Part shown: one piece after another, positions 7,922-16,649 of the stretch
Layout of the letters: every line of letters begins with the position of its first letter
Numbering within the stretch: position 1 is the first letter of the stretch
Assembly (NCBI GenBank): GCA_048268845.1
Contig: JBLWUQ010000003.1
Coordinates: forward strand, 1 to 64,000
DNA: 64,000 bases
Direction of reading: 5' to 3'
Source: Muriiphilus sp048268845
GTDB taxonomy: Bacteria; Pseudomonadota; Alphaproteobacteria; Rhodobacterales; Rhodobacteraceae
The notes under the pieces: generated by a model
What the model was told of the DNA's origin: nothing
The model's database searches: none
What the model saw: only the letters and a program-made list of their open reading frames with translations
Program-made: the position numbers and the translations under genes

Positions 7922-8405
7922 GATAAAAAAATCACGCGATCGGCAGGTTTTCTCTTCCTGTTCGAAAATAACGGACAATATTCTCCTTACCAGCACCGAC
8001 GACCAGGCTTTGAGACCAACCGGAAGGAACCTGCCAACGCCCGACTTCTCCCCGCGACGGAACATGACGCCAAAGAATCAGGCACACCAGCACTGTTTCC
8101 GCCAGCGCATGAAAGGGGGAACATCTGCTCAACACAACATCCCCCCGACACAGCCGGGGCCGGTCTCGGCACCGCCTACGCGACGGAGCAGCACCTCCTC
8201 CGCCACGGTGCCAGCCTCTGCGACCTGTACGGTGCCTTCGGGCCGCCGATCCCGGACGCTGATGCCGCTGAGGCCGCGCTGCGCGACATCACACGCATCC
8301 TGGCCGACCAGACACCGTCGTCGCTCGACCGGATCGGGCATGAGCGGGGCTTGCCAGCCTCCGACATGACCCTCTGGCATGGGGCGCGGTGCCGTCGTGC
8401 CGACT
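7922..8405 (+). pseudogene. Protein-like open frame without a start codon
   Basis: One frame stays open from before 7922 to a TAA at 8403-8405 and has no useful ATG, GTG or TTG start. Its 3' half reads like a real protein: GTAYATEQHLLRHGASLCDL, then AFGPPIPDADAAEAALRDIT and LDRIGHERGLPASDMTLW. The most likely explanation is a gene that lost its 5' end, or a start by a rare codon. It overlaps the start of the next frame by 27 bp. I do not recognise the family. The 7875-8130 part has no other feature. Confidence 0.35.
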
Positions 8406-8795
8406 AAGACCGGGGCACGCTGTGCCCTTCCGGCGGCGCGGGCTTGCCGCCTGAGCGTCTACCCGGACGAGTTCGGGATGGAGCAGGATATCTGCGACGT
8501 GACGCTGTGGCTCATCGAGAAGCACAGCCTGTCTCGTGTCCACGTCTGGGTGGACCGGCACTACACGCAGATCGGCCGGGAAATCGCCGGCGTCACCGTC
8601 ATGACCTCGCCAAGGCACCCCGCGCGTTTGACCGAGGCGGCGCGCGCGGCGCCTTTCGCCCTCGGCTACACGATCGAAGACACCCGCGCAGAAACTTACG
8701 GCCACCCGTTCTGCGACGGCCATCACTCGAGGCATGAGGCCATCCAGGCCTACGCGCGCATTGAGGGCGCGCTACGATGCTGGCGATCATCATAG
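8379..8795 (+). CDS. Hypothetical protein
   Basis: A possible 138-residue protein; a GTG at 8397 is an alternative start and there is no strong ribosome-binding site. The protein-like portion is from about residue 24 onward, with LSVYPDEFGMEQDICDVTLW, HVWVDRHYTQIGREIAGVTV and HPFCDGHHSRHEAIQAYARI. I do not recognise it. It lies directly after, and overlaps, a start-less protein-like frame and ends just before a strong terminator, so both may be parts of one old transcription unit. Confidence 0.5.
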   Translation: MGRGAVVPTKTGARCALPAARACRLSVYPDEFGMEQDICDVTLWLIEKHSLSRVHVWVDRHYTQIGREIAGVTVMTSPRHPARLTEAARAAPFALGYTIEDTRAETYGHPFCDGHHSRHEAIQAYARIEGALRCWRSS

Positions 8796-8815
8796 GAAAT
8801 TCGTAAGCATCTCGG

Positions 8816-8844
8816 AAAAGGGCGGCGAAAGCCGCCCTTTTTTT
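8816..8844 (+). terminator. Intrinsic terminator closing the accessory unit
   Basis: Perfect 10-bp stem AAAGGGCGGC (8817-8826) / GCCGCCCTTT (8831-8840) with a GAAA tetraloop and a run of seven T bases (8838-8844). It is a textbook rho-independent terminator for the + strand genes ending at 8795. Confidence 0.93.
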
Positions 8845-9204
8845 CATGCCTTTCGATCCTTGGTCCAATACCTGCGAATATTGCGCGTCTACTTCTCGGC
8901 AAGACCTCGGTACGGTCGCTGATGTGCTCATCCTGGCGACCTGTTCGACGGTGAACGGCAGCGGCGGTGCGCCATCAGCCCAAGAAGCCCAGGAAAAAAT
9001 TCCGGAAAGAGTTTCTATCCCCTGTTTCCGGTTCCCATATCCCTTGGGACAGTGCCAAACTCGCGTTCATGCGAGAAATGCCAGAAATGGCGGAAAATCG
9101 GGCGCTTACGCCCAATTGACCTTATTTGCTTGCGGAATGGACCTCCGACGCCCGCCGGTGGCCACTAATTGGCAGTCAGAACAGAACAAGTGGCGCGGCC
9201 AGCC
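8845..9204. other. Intergenic stretch with no recognised gene
   Basis: About 360 bp between the terminator and the 3' end of nrdJ. Open frames here are extensions or shadows of nrdJ and look random. No RNA gene or repeat was noticed. Confidence 0.5.
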
Positions 9205-11460
9205 TCACCCGCACTTGGAGTGGCCGCAGGCGGTGCAGGTCATGCAGCCCTCGACCATGCGCATCTCGTATTGGCCGCAGCTCGGGCAGGACGGGCCGGG
9301 GCGCTTGATGCCGAGGTTGACCACCTCGGCGCGCGGGTCGCTTTTCAGGCCAAGGCCCTCGCCCGCGAGAAACCCGATCGCAACCATGTGCTTCTCGATT
9401 ACCCCGCCGATGGCGGCCAGGATCGACGGCACGTATTTGCCCCCCAGCCAGGCGCCGCCGCGCGGGTCGAACACCGCTTTCATCTCCTCGACGACGAAGC
9501 TCACATCGCCGCCGCGCCGGAACACCGCCGAGATCATCCGCGTCAGCGCCACGGTCCAGGCGAAATGCTCCATGTTCTTGGAGTTGATGAACACCTCGAA
9601 CGGCCGCCGATGACCGGCGACCACCAGGTCGTTGATGGTGATGTAGATCGCATGTTCGCTGTCGGGCCATTTCAGCTTGTAGGTCGCCCCCTCAAGCGCT
9701 TGCGGCCGGTCGAGCGGCTCGGAAATATAGACGACATCGCCGCCGGTCTCGGTTTCCGGGGTCTTGTCCGAGGCTTCGCTCACCGACAGCACGCTCCCTG
9801 TCACCGCATTCGGCCGATACGTCGTGCAGCCCTTGCAGCCGGATTCGTAAGCGGCAAGGTAGACATCCTTGAAGTCCTCGAACGAGATGTCCTCGGGCAC
9901 GTTGATGGTTTTCGAGATCGACGAATCCACCCATTTCTGCGCCGCCGCCTGCATCTTCACATGCGCCATCGGCGGCAGGGTCTGGGCGTTGACGAAATAC
10001 TCGGGCAATTCCCGGTCGCCGAATTTCTCGCGCCACATCTGCACGGCGTAGTCGACCACCTCCTCCTCGGTGCGCGAGCCGTCCTTTTGCAGCACCTTGC
10101 GGGTGTAGGCATAGGCGAACACCGGCTCGATCCCCGAGGACACGTTGCCGGCATAAAGGCTGATCGTCCCGGTCGGAGCGATCGAGGTCAGAAGCGCATT
10201 GCGGATCCCGTGCTCACGGATCGCGTCGCGCACATCCTCGTCCATGTAGGCGAGCGATCCGCTTTCCAGATAGCGCTCGGCGTCGAACAGCGGGAACGCG
10301 CCCTTTTCCTTGGCCAGGTCCACGCTCGCCAGATAGGCGGCGCGCGCGATGCGCTTCATCCAGGCCTCGGTCTGCGCCGCCGCCTCGTCAGAGCCATAGG
10401 TCAGCCCCAGCATGATCAGCGCATCGGCCAGCCCCGTGACCCCCAACCCGATCCGCCGTTTCGCCAGCGCCTCCTGCCGCTGTGCCTCAAGCGGGAAGCG
10501 GCTGGCATCCACCACGTTGTCCATCATCCGCACGGCGGTGGCGACGATCTCGTCCATCGCCGCGCCATCCAGCGCCGCGCCCTCTTCGAACGGGTCCGTC
10601 ACCAGCCGCGCGAGGTTGATCGACCCCAGCAGGCAGGCGCCATAGGGCGGCAGCGGTTGCTCGCCGCAGGGGTTGGTCGCGGCGATGGTCTCGCAATAGG
10701 CAAGGTTGTTCATCTGGTTGATGCGGTCGATGAAGATCACGCCGGGTTCGGCATAATCATAGGTCGCGCGCATGATCCGGTTGAACAGATCGCGCGCCTC
10801 GATGGTGTGATAGATGGTGCCGTCAAACACCAGATCCCAGCTTCCCCCGGCCTTCACCGCGTCCATGAAGGCATCCGTCACCAGCACCGACATGTTGAAC
10901 ATCCGTAGCCGCGCCGGATCGGCCTTGGCGGCGATGAAATCCTCGATATCGGGGTGGTCGCAGCGCATCGTCGCCATCATAGCGCCACGGCGCGAACCTG
11001 CCGACATGATGGTGCGGCACATCGCGTCCCACACGTCCATGAACGAAAGCGGCCCCGAGGCGTCCGCTGCCACGCCCTTCACATCCGCGCCACGCGGCCG
11101 GATGGTCGAGAAGTCATAGCCGATGCCGCCGCCCTGCTGCATCGTCAGCGCGGCCTCTTTCAGCATGTCGAAGATCCCGGCCATGCTGTCGGGAATGGTG
11201 CCCATGACGAAACAGTTGAACAGCGTCACGCTGCGCCCGGTGCCCGCGCCTGCCGTGATTCGCCCCGCCGGCAGGAACTTGAAATCCTCGAGGGCCGCGA
11301 AAAACTCCGCCTCGTGCTCCGGCTCGCCCTGCGACAGCGCGCGCGCGATTCGCCGCCAGCTGTCTTCGACCGACTTGTCCACCGGGGTGCCATCGGCCTG
11401 TTTCAGCCGGTATTTCATGTCCCAGATCTGTTCCGCAATCGGGGCGGTGAAACGGCTCAT
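9205..11460 (-). CDS. nrdJ: Adenosylcobalamin-dependent (class II) ribonucleotide reductase
   Basis: A 751-residue enzyme that reduces ribonucleotides to deoxyribonucleotides using a B12-derived radical, working with or without oxygen. Visible signatures are the active-site loop NPCGEQPLPPYGACLLGSIN, the phosphate-binding APTGTISLYAGNVSSG segment, and a C-terminal cysteine cluster (CPSCGQYEMR, GCMTCTACGHSKCG) that acts as the redox relay or zinc site. The ATG at 11460 has AGGGG upstream and is preferred to the in-frame ATG at 11478. It is divergent from a DUF1489 gene. No cobalamin riboswitch could be fitted into the 105-bp upstream gap. Confidence 0.96.
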   Translation of the reverse strand: MSRFTAPIAEQIWDMKYRLKQADGTPVDKSVEDSWRRIARALSQGEPEHEAEFFAALEDFKFLPAGRITAGAGTGRSVTLFNCFVMGTIPDSMAGIFDMLKEAALTMQQGGGIGYDFSTIRPRGADVKGVAADASGPLSFMDVWDAMCRTIMSAGSRRGAMMATMRCDHPDIEDFIAAKADPARLRMFNMSVLVTDAFMDAVKAGGSWDLVFDGTIYHTIEARDLFNRIMRATYDYAEPGVIFIDRINQMNNLAYCETIAATNPCGEQPLPPYGACLLGSINLARLVTDPFEEGAALDGAAMDEIVATAVRMMDNVVDASRFPLEAQRQEALAKRRIGLGVTGLADALIMLGLTYGSDEAAAQTEAWMKRIARAAYLASVDLAKEKGAFPLFDAERYLESGSLAYMDEDVRDAIREHGIRNALLTSIAPTGTISLYAGNVSSGIEPVFAYAYTRKVLQKDGSRTEEEVVDYAVQMWREKFGDRELPEYFVNAQTLPPMAHVKMQAAAQKWVDSSISKTINVPEDISFEDFKDVYLAAYESGCKGCTTYRPNAVTGSVLSVSEASDKTPETETGGDVVYISEPLDRPQALEGATYKLKWPDSEHAIYITINDLVVAGHRRPFEVFINSKNMEHFAWTVALTRMISAVFRRGGDVSFVVEEMKAVFDPRGGAWLGGKYVPSILAAIGGVIEKHMVAIGFLAGEGLGLKSDPRAEVVNLGIKRPGPSCPSCGQYEMRMVEGCMTCTACGHSKCG

Positions 11461-11565
11461 GAAAAGACCCCTGCTCATGGTGGAAGGCTTTGACGATACG
11501 CGCCCGACCCCAACAGGTCAACTTGCCAAGCCCGTCAGACGCAGTATCTTGTGTCCGGGGGTGCC

Positions 11566-11997
11566 ATGTCACAACACGTCAATCTGGTCAAACTCTGCGT
11601 CGGCTGCGACAGCCCGGACGAGCTTGAGCGCTGGCAGAAAACCCGCGCCAAGGGCGATCCGGCGTATCTGCCGCGCCACGTCACCCGGATGTGGCCCAAA
11701 CGCGAGGCCGAGCTTGTCGACGGCGGCTCGCTCTATTGGGTGTTCAAGGGGGCAATCCTCGCCCGCCAGCGCATCCTGCGGCTTGACGAGGTGATCGGCG
11801 ACGACGGCATCCGCCGCTGCGGCATCGTGATGGAGCGCGAGATCACGCGCACCACCGCAGCACCGCGCCGCCCGTTTCAGGGCTGGCGCTACCTCGCCGC
11901 TGCCGACGCCCCCGCCGACCTCTCGAAAGCACGCGCCACCGACGACACCCTGCCGCCCGCCCTCGCCGGCGCGCTGGCGGACATCGGCATCCTCTGA
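11566..11997 (+). CDS. DUF1489 family protein
   Basis: A 143-residue cytoplasmic protein of the DUF1489 family, conserved in Alphaproteobacteria. Recognisable segments are VNLVKLCVGCDSPDELERWQ at the start, YLPRHVTRMWPKREAEL, and GSLYWVFKGAILARQRILRL in the middle. Its function is unknown; the VGCDS segment and RMWPKR pattern are family hallmarks. An in-frame GTG at 11551 exists, but the ATG at 11566 gives the standard N-terminus. It faces ghrA across a region with two hairpins that probably terminate both transcripts. Confidence 0.88.
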   Translation: MSQHVNLVKLCVGCDSPDELERWQKTRAKGDPAYLPRHVTRMWPKREAELVDGGSLYWVFKGAILARQRILRLDEVIGDDGIRRCGIVMEREITRTTAAPRRPFQGWRYLAAADAPADLSKARATDDTLPPALAGALADIGIL

Positions 11998-12008
11998 CGC
12001 ACCTGCGT

Positions 12009-12031
12009 CTTCATCTTGGCCAAAATACTCC
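12009..12031 (+). repeat. 3'-flanking repeated element (copy 1)
   Basis: This 23-bp element reads CTTCATCTTGGCCAAAATAC with three further bases. It lies 12 bp after the DUF1489 stop. A copy with two mismatches occurs at 30507-30529, 9 bp after the gltX stop and in the same orientation relative to the gene. Confidence 0.7.
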
Positions 12032-12043
12032 AGGGGGAGCGGT

Positions 12044-12062
12044 CAATTCGCCCTGCGAATTG
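12044..12062. terminator. First hairpin of a convergent intergenic pair
   Basis: Perfect 8-bp stem CAATTCGC (12044-12051) / GCGAATTG (12055-12062) with loop CCT, between the convergent DUF1489 and ghrA genes. It lacks a T run and probably acts with the next hairpin. Confidence 0.5.
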
Positions 12063-12065
12063 AAC

Positions 12066-12089
12066 GTGGGGGACAGCGTCCCCCACTTT
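12066..12089. terminator. Second hairpin of a convergent intergenic pair
   Basis: Perfect 9-bp stem GTGGGGGAC (12066-12074) / GTCCCCCAC (12078-12086) with a 3-nt loop, followed by TTT on the + strand. Its position between two gene ends suggests a bidirectional terminator. Confidence 0.65.
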
Positions 12090-12098
12090 GCGCCGCCC

Positions 12099-13031
12099 TC
12101 AATACCCGGCGTCGCGGTCCACGAGATGCAGAAACGCCTCGCCCGCCTCGCCCCGGCGGATGTTCTCGGCGATCACCCGCGACGAGGAGGCTGGCCGGGT
12201 TTCCGAGGCCACGTGCGGCGTCACCGTCACCCTGGGATGCGCCCAATAGGGATGATCGGCGGGCAGCGGCTCCACCCGGAAGGTGTCGAGCGTCGCGTGC
12301 CCGATACGCCCGGCATCCAGCGCCGCCAGCAGCGCGTCATCGTCGATCAGCGCGCCGCGTCCGGGGTTCAGCACCACCGCGCCCTCGGGCATCAGCGCCA
12401 GCCTCTCCGCGTTCAGAATGTTCTCGGTCGCATCGGTGTGCGGCAAAAGCAGCACCAGGATTTCTGACCGGCGCAGCACCTCGGCCAGCCCGTCGTCACC
12501 ATGAAAACAGGCGACGCCCTCGATCGCCTTCTCGCTCCGGCTCCAGCCCGTCACGTCGAAACGAAGCCCCGCCAGCGCCCGGCCACAGGCGCTGCCCAGC
12601 ACCCCCAGCCCCAGCACTCCGACCCTCCGGTCGCGCGCCAGCGGCGGCGTCACCTGCGTCCAGTCGCCCGGCGCGCGAATCACGTCGCGGTCGAGCCCGA
12701 GGTGATGGCGCAGAACATGGCCCGTCACCCATTCGACCATGCCTTCGGTCAGGCCCTCGTCGACCATCCGCGCGTAGGGCATCGTCAGGGTCGGGTTGTT
12801 GATGATCGTCTCGACCCCGGCCCAGAGGCCCAGTGCCGCCTTGGCATTGCCATAGGCGCTCAGATCGGTCCGCCCCTTGACCGGCGCGTAGACGATATAA
12901 TCCACCCCGGCCGGGTCCAGATCGGTGCCCAGAACCGCCTCGACTCCGACCTCCGCCAGCGCCTTTTCCAGATGCGGCCGATAGGTGTCGAACACGCCCG
13001 GTTTCGCGATGACTTGCACATTCACGCTCAT
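12099..13031 (-). CDS. ghrA: Glyoxylate/hydroxypyruvate reductase A
   Basis: A 310-residue D-2-hydroxyacid dehydrogenase that reduces glyoxylate and hydroxypyruvate with NAD(P)H. The nucleotide-binding turn is VGVLGLGVLGSACGRAL near residues 136-152, and the catalytic stretches NPGRGALIDDDALLAALDAG and VTVTPHVASETRP (catalytic His) follow the GhrA pattern. Residue R162/S163 after the second beta strand (GWSRSEK) suggests NADPH preference. It overlaps the 3' end of rodA by 4 bp (ATGA), so it is the last gene of the mreB-mreC-mreD-mrdA-rodA transcript, a metabolic rider rather than a shape gene. Confidence 0.9.
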   Translation of the reverse strand: MSVNVQVIAKPGVFDTYRPHLEKALAEVGVEAVLGTDLDPAGVDYIVYAPVKGRTDLSAYGNAKAALGLWAGVETIINNPTLTMPYARMVDEGLTEGMVEWVTGHVLRHHLGLDRDVIRAPGDWTQVTPPLARDRRVGVLGLGVLGSACGRALAGLRFDVTGWSRSEKAIEGVACFHGDDGLAEVLRRSEILVLLLPHTDATENILNAERLALMPEGAVVLNPGRGALIDDDALLAALDAGRIGHATLDTFRVEPLPADHPYWAHPRVTVTPHVASETRPASSSRVIAENIRRGEAGEAFLHLVDRDAGY

Positions 13032-14173
13032 TTCGGCCTCATCCTGTGCACATGCGCCGATTGCACCAGTCCGAATCCGATCATCAGGATCAGCATCGCC
13101 GAGCCGCCATAGCTGACCAGCGGCAGCGGCACGCCAACCACGGGCATCAGTCCCATCACCATCGACATGTTGACCGCGAAGAACAGAAAGAACGTGGCGG
13201 CCACGCCGAAGGTCACCAGCGCACCGAACCGGTCGGTGTTGCGCATCCCCGAGACGACACAGAAGAAGATGATCGCGATATAGAGCGCCAGCAGCGAGCT
13301 TGCGCCGATGAAGCCGAATTCCTCGGCCAGCGTGGTGAAGATGAAATCGGTGTGTTTTTCCGGCAGGAAGTTCAGCCGCGACTGGGTGCCCTGCATGAAC
13401 CCCCGCCCGGTCCAGCCGCCCGAGCCCAGCGCGATCTTGGACTGGGTGATGTGATAACCCGCCCCCAGCGGGTCCATCGACGGGTCAAGAAAGGTGTCGA
13501 TGCGGCGATACTGGTAATCGGCCAGCAACTGCCACTCGGTTCCCCGGCTGACGAACACCGCCGTCACCGCGCCAACCCCGATCACGATGACCGCGACGAA
13601 GTAAAGCCAGTGCACCCCGGCGATGAACATCATCAAGGCCCCGCCGGCCAGGAGCAGGATCGCGGTGCCAAGGTCGGGCTGGGTCAGCACGAGCGCGGTC
13701 GGCGTGAGGATGATGACCACCGGAAGCAGCACCCACAAGGGCCGCGACACCTTGCCGACATCGAGCCAGTCGTAATAGGCCGCCAGCACCATCACCAGGG
13801 TGATCTTGGTCACTTCGGAGGGTTGCAGGCGCATGAAGCCAAGGTCGATCCAGCGTTGCGCGCCCATGCCCACGTCGCCGAAGAACTCGACCGCGACAAG
13901 CAGCGCCAGCGACACCGCGAAAGCCAGCGCCGCCATGTTGCGCCAGAACCAGATCGGCACCATCGCGATGAAGAACATCAGGCCGAGGCCGACGGCAAAG
14001 CGCTTCATCTGCGGCTCGGCCCAGGGCGTCATCGAGCCGCCGGCGACGGAATAGAGCATCAGAACCCCGATCCCCGCCACCGCGATCAGCAGAAAGATCA
14101 GATACCAGTTGAGATAAAACAGCTTGCGGATGCCGGTCGGCGTCCATTTCACGTTGTATTCGAGAAAGGTCAT
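13028..14173 (-). CDS. rodA: Rod-shape SEDS peptidoglycan glycosyltransferase RodA
   Basis: A 381-residue polytopic membrane protein of the SEDS family, about ten membrane helices. RodA polymerises lipid II into glycan strands during cell elongation together with PBP2. Family signatures include LQPSEVTKITLVMVLAAYY, QPDLGTAILLLAGGALMMF, LPEKHTDFIFTTLAEEFGF and the C-terminal GVPLPLVSYGGSAMLILMIG. Start ATG at 14173 overlaps the mrdA stop (ATGA), showing translational coupling with its partner PBP2. It is the fifth gene of the shape operon. Confidence 0.97.
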   Translation of the reverse strand: MTFLEYNVKWTPTGIRKLFYLNWYLIFLLIAVAGIGVLMLYSVAGGSMTPWAEPQMKRFAVGLGLMFFIAMVPIWFWRNMAALAFAVSLALLVAVEFFGDVGMGAQRWIDLGFMRLQPSEVTKITLVMVLAAYYDWLDVGKVSRPLWVLLPVVIILTPTALVLTQPDLGTAILLLAGGALMMFIAGVHWLYFVAVIVIGVGAVTAVFVSRGTEWQLLADYQYRRIDTFLDPSMDPLGAGYHITQSKIALGSGGWTGRGFMQGTQSRLNFLPEKHTDFIFTTLAEEFGFIGASSLLALYIAIIFFCVVSGMRNTDRFGALVTFGVAATFFLFFAVNMSMVMGLMPVVGVPLPLVSYGGSAMLILMIGFGLVQSAHVHRMRPK

Positions 14174-16113
14174 GCGCGTTCGCGTCCCTGTGACGGCGCC
14201 TGCGGCGGGCGCAGCACCAGCGCGTCCAGACGCGAGCGGATCGTTCCGCGTTGCGCCGGCGGATAGGCCTCGAGCGGCGGCACCCCGTCGTAGCTCGCCG
14301 CCACCACCCCGCCACGGGCCTCCGGCGCGGCCGCGGCCGAGCCGCCGCCGCCATGCTCGACCACCACCGATCCCGCGATCTCGGGCGCGTCATGCGGCGC
14401 GTAGCCGACGAACAGCGCGTGGTCGCGCCGCTCCCATGGCAGGTCTTCGTTCGAGGTCACGCCGGCGGCGCGTTCGGCGGCGCTGATGTTGCGCACCTGG
14501 CTGGTGCCGGTCTTGCCCGACATGCGCAGCCCCTCGGCCACCACCCGCGACGATCCACCGGTGCCGCGCGGGCCGTTCATCACCTCGTACATGCCTTGCC
14601 GGACAGCCACCAGATGCGCCGGGTCGATGTCGAGCGGTGCGCGCGCCTCCACCGGCTGCTCGACCCCGTCGATGGCGCGCACCAGGCGCGGCATGATCGC
14701 GTTGCCCGAGGCGATCCGGGCGGTCATCACCGCCAGTTGCAGGGGTGACGCCAGCACGAAGCCCTGCCCGATGGTCGCGTTCAGCGTGTCGCCGATCACC
14801 CATTCGGCTTCGCGCGTCCGGCGCTTCCACTCCTTGTCCGGCACCAGCCCTTCGGCCACGCCCGACAGCGGCAGGTCGTAGCGTTCGCCAAGCCCGAGCC
14901 TGCGCGCCATGTTGGCGATCTTGTCGATCCCGACCAGTTGCGCGATCTCGTAATAGAACACGTCGCAGCTTTCTCGCAGCGACCGGATCAGGTCGACGCG
15001 GCCATGCCCGCCACGGCTCCAGCAATGGAAGCGGCGCTGGCCAAGCTCGACGAAGCCGCGGCAGGTGACGGTATCGTTCAGGGTGAGGACCCCGGCCTCG
15101 AGCGCTGCCAGTGCCGTGACCATCTTGTAGGTCGAGCCGGGCGGATAGGTGCCCTGCGCGGTCTTGTTGGCGAGCGGCCGATAGGGATCGTCCAGCAGCG
15201 CGCGGTAGTCCGGGCCGGAGATGCCGCGCACGAACTTGTTGGGGTCGAAGCTGGGCGCCGAGGCCAGCGCCAGCAGATCGCCGTTGCGGGTGTCCATCAC
15301 CACCGCGGCGGCGCTTTCACCGAGCATCCGCGCCTCGCAGAAGTTCTGCAAGGCGTGGTTCACGGTAAGCTGCACATCGCCGCCCGGTATGCCCTCCTGC
15401 CGGTCAAGCTCGCGCATCACGCGGCCGACGGCGTTGACCTCGACATGCTTGGTTCCGGCCGAGCCGCGCAGCACCTGTTCGAGTTTGGCCTCCACACCGG
15501 TCTTGCCGATCTGGAAGCGCGGGATCTGAAGCACCGGGTCCTTGTCGTCGATCCGGCTGAGGTCATAATCCGACACCGGGCCGACATAGCCGACAACATG
15601 CGCGAAATCCGAACCCAGCGGATAATGCCGCGACAGGCCCATCTCGGGCGAGACACCGGGCAGCGCCGGGGAATTGACCGCGACCGCCGAGACATCCTTC
15701 CAGCTGACCCGTTCGGCGACGGTGACCGGCACGAACGGGCTGAGCCGCTTCATCTCGCCCAGCACGCGGGCTGTGTCTTCGGGGGCGAGCCAGATCAGCT
15801 TGCCCAGCCGGCGCAGCACCTCCTCGGGGTCGTCGGCATCTTCGCGCACGATGACGATGGAATAGTTCTGCTCATTGCCCGCCAGCAGCACGCCCTTGCG
15901 GTCGAAGATCTGCCCGCGCGTCGGCGGCAGCAGCCGGATGTTGATCCGGTTCTGGTCCGACAGCATCCGGTAGGCATCGGCGTCGCGCACCTGCATGTAG
16001 CGCAGCCGACCGACCAGCACCCCGGCAAAGGCCAGTTGCGCGGCGCCCAGAAAAAGCCCGCGCCGGGTGATCGTGCGGGCGCTCTTTTCGGTATCGGCGG
16101 GGGAACGCTTCAT
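14170..16113 (-). CDS. mrdA: Penicillin-binding protein 2 (elongation transpeptidase)
   Basis: A 647-residue class B PBP. It has one N-terminal membrane helix (about residues 20-40, RRGLFLGAAQLAFAGVLVG), a dimerisation domain, then the transpeptidase domain with the active-site STYK motif (PPGSTYKMVTALAALEAG), the second motif SCDVFYYE and the KTG box in SGKTGTSQV. It cross-links peptidoglycan for rod elongation with RodA and MreCD. A longer reading frame starts at 16326, but the ATG at 16113 overlaps the mreD stop and begins with the expected short cytoplasmic stretch, so it is chosen. Confidence 0.97.
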   Translation of the reverse strand: MKRSPADTEKSARTITRRGLFLGAAQLAFAGVLVGRLRYMQVRDADAYRMLSDQNRINIRLLPPTRGQIFDRKGVLLAGNEQNYSIVIVREDADDPEEVLRRLGKLIWLAPEDTARVLGEMKRLSPFVPVTVAERVSWKDVSAVAVNSPALPGVSPEMGLSRHYPLGSDFAHVVGYVGPVSDYDLSRIDDKDPVLQIPRFQIGKTGVEAKLEQVLRGSAGTKHVEVNAVGRVMRELDRQEGIPGGDVQLTVNHALQNFCEARMLGESAAAVVMDTRNGDLLALASAPSFDPNKFVRGISGPDYRALLDDPYRPLANKTAQGTYPPGSTYKMVTALAALEAGVLTLNDTVTCRGFVELGQRRFHCWSRGGHGRVDLIRSLRESCDVFYYEIAQLVGIDKIANMARRLGLGERYDLPLSGVAEGLVPDKEWKRRTREAEWVIGDTLNATIGQGFVLASPLQLAVMTARIASGNAIMPRLVRAIDGVEQPVEARAPLDIDPAHLVAVRQGMYEVMNGPRGTGGSSRVVAEGLRMSGKTGTSQVRNISAAERAAGVTSNEDLPWERRDHALFVGYAPHDAPEIAGSVVVEHGGGGSAAAAPEARGGVVAASYDGVPPLEAYPPAQRGTIRSRLDALVLRPPQAPSQGRERA

Positions 16114-16649
16114 GCCAGCCGCGCCTCCGACGCCAGTTCGCCCGGAAGCAACCGGCGCACCCGGAGCGCCCAGACCGAGAACGCCGCCGCCAGCGGATAG
16201 GCCAGCGCGTTGACAATAAGGCTCATCACCGACAGGCCAAGCCCGCCCTGCCCGACGAAGAACACCGTCAGGAGCAGCCGCTCGGCCAGCATCATCCCCG
16301 CCAGCACGGCGGCGACCGTCGCCCATTCCACGAGAAACGGCTGATCGCGCAACAGCCCGACACGCGAGCGCAGAACCTCGAGCCCGATGACCGCGAGCGC
16401 CGTCCAGACGCCGGGCGGGCGCAGGAACAACAGGTCGGTCAGCAGCAGAACCGCGGCGAACAGCAGGACCGGCATGAAATCGGGCCGCCGGATGACCCAG
16501 GCAAAGCCAAGGCAGACGATCAGGTCGGGCGGAATGAACCCGCCGTTCACGCTGCCCAGGGGCAGGAGGCGGACAAAAATCACCACCCCGGACAGGATCA
16601 GGAACAGCAGGCCAAAGCCGATGCGGCGCAGCGTCAGCCGGTCGATCAC
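16110..16649 (-). CDS. mreD: Rod-shape-determining protein MreD
   Basis: A 179-residue membrane protein with five to six hydrophobic segments, the usual MreD size. It helps link MreB filaments to the wall synthases. Sequence is weakly conserved, as is normal for MreD; a useful landmark is the PPDLIVCLGFAWVIRRPDFM segment. Start is GTG at 16649, overlapping the mreC stop (GTGA); the stop overlaps the mrdA start. Position between mreC and mrdA makes the assignment firm. Confidence 0.92.
   Translation of the reverse strand: MIDRLTLRRIGFGLLFLILSGVVIFVRLLPLGSVNGGFIPPDLIVCLGFAWVIRRPDFMPVLLFAAVLLLTDLLFLRPPGVWTALAVIGLEVLRSRVGLLRDQPFLVEWATVAAVLAGMMLAERLLLTVFFVGQGGLGLSVMSLIVNALAYPLAAAFSVWALRVRRLLPGELASEARLA

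Noticed and set aside
8845..9200. Continuation of the accessory island up to nrdJ
   Set aside because: No coding signal, repeat or attachment site was visible, so no feature is claimed.
9169..10908. 579-residue + strand frame opposite nrdJ
   Set aside because: Biased composition rich in Arg, His and Gly with no motif; a shadow of the reductase gene.
11461..11565. Cobalamin riboswitch upstream of the B12-dependent reductase
   Set aside because: The gap is only 105 bp and no B12-box-like conserved segment was seen.
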